Translations under genes and position numbers: made by a program | The notes under the pieces: model-generated | The model's input: only the letters and a program-made list of their open reading frames with translations | Told to the model about the DNA's origin: nothing | The model's database searches: none | Source of the DNA: Devosia equisanguinis | GTDB lineage: Bacteria; Pseudomonadota; Alphaproteobacteria; Rhizobiales; Devosiaceae | Direction of reading: 5' to 3' | DNA: 64,000 nucleotides | NCBI RefSeq assembly: GCF_900631955.1 | Contig: NZ_UZWD01000023.1 | Span: 223,790 to 287,789 of the forward strand | Shown here: positions 63,831 to 64,000 of the stretch, piece after piece | How the letters are laid out: every line of letters begins with the position of its first letter | Numbering within the stretch: the stretch's first letter is position 1

Positions 63831-64000
63831 ACACCCCCTCCCGGCCTCCCCCTGAAGAAGGGGGCGGAGTTGCATCGCGTTTGGGGTGGGGATGGTGTCC
63901 CGCTGCGTCCCACCCACTAGATCATTTCAAACTGAGGTGGACTCTGGGCGCTTTCGCCTCCCTCCCCCTTGAGGGGAGGGATTGAGGGTGGGGGTCCATC
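63831..64000. repeat. GC-rich intergenic palindromes at the right edge
   Basis: After grxD the sequence consists of purine- and pyrimidine-tract inverted repeats, including GGCCTCCCCCTGAAG-AAGGGGG (63843-63864) and CTCCCTCCCC-TTGA-GGGGAGGG near 63960. The first shares its 15-mer with the palindrome at 49040-49152. No gene is visible here; the element runs off the window. Confidence 0.6.

Noticed and set aside
1..64000. CRISPR arrays, insertion sequences, integrase or toxin-antitoxin pairs
   Set aside because: I looked for regularly spaced repeats, transposase and tyrosine-recombinase motifs and short coupled toxin-antitoxin pairs and found none; the integrase is probably beyond the left edge.

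Overview
The window suggests an alphaproteobacterium of the Hyphomicrobiales, probably Devosia-like. The inference rests on the high-GC coding style, the rhizobial-type PurC, PurS, PurQ and small PurL proteins, the ATPase zeta-subunit family gene and the DUF1344 gene. It falls into two parts that meet at a tRNA-Leu locus near 41.6-42.1 kb. To the left is a large integrative and conjugative element whose other end, presumably with the integrase, lies outside the window. To the right is ordinary chromosome.

Positions 1-26.5 kb hold the element's conserved core. A maintenance block comes first: DUF2493 remnant, small membrane protein, SSB, XRE regulator, DUF2285 proteins (one frameshifted), an AlpA-like HTH protein, a RepA-type initiator with iteron-like repeats inside its own 3' end, ParA, and a small putative DNA-binding protein. 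The DNA-processing block follows: DUF2840, TraF peptidase, DUF736, lytic transglycosylase, relaxase, TraG coupling protein and an RHH protein. The mating-pair-formation operon is trbBCDEJKLFGI plus DUF2274, followed by a convergent LysR gene. A two-gene cargo (a GT1-like glycosyltransferase and nhaA with a riboswitch-like leader) sits between the RHH gene and trbB.

Positions 26.6-41.3 kb are a second cargo block, nearly all on the minus strand. It holds a complete high-affinity potassium uptake system (kdpFABC, the KdpD/KdpE sensor pair and a PtsN-like EIIA gene). It also holds a DapA-like synthase preceded by a chain of overlapping small uncharacterised ORFs, an outer-membrane porin, a divergent hydratase, and small membrane proteins. 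Two tiny membrane ORFs are embedded in the kdp operon.

The junction is the most striking part. At 41641-41942 (minus) lies a complete tRNA-Leu(UAA) gene interrupted in its anticodon loop by a 216-nt group I intron with recognisable Q, R and S core segments. About 160 bp further out, directly behind gpt, is the 5' half of a different tRNA-Leu(UAA) gene that stops at the anticodon loop. The simplest reading is that the element split the native gene at the anticodon loop and brought an intron-containing replacement.

The right-hand chromosome holds gpt, a molybdopterin-binding-domain protein, map, radC, a GNAT protein, ccdA-like and mscS-like genes, rpe, and the purine genes purB, purC, purS, purQ and purL. 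The purine genes are split by PAP2 and acyltransferase genes and tRNA-Cys, with a Pr6Pr membrane gene overlapped between purQ and purL. After these come bolA, DUF6665, HIT and HAD genes and a Grx4-type glutaredoxin. GC-rich intergenic palindromes were noticed only in this right-hand part.
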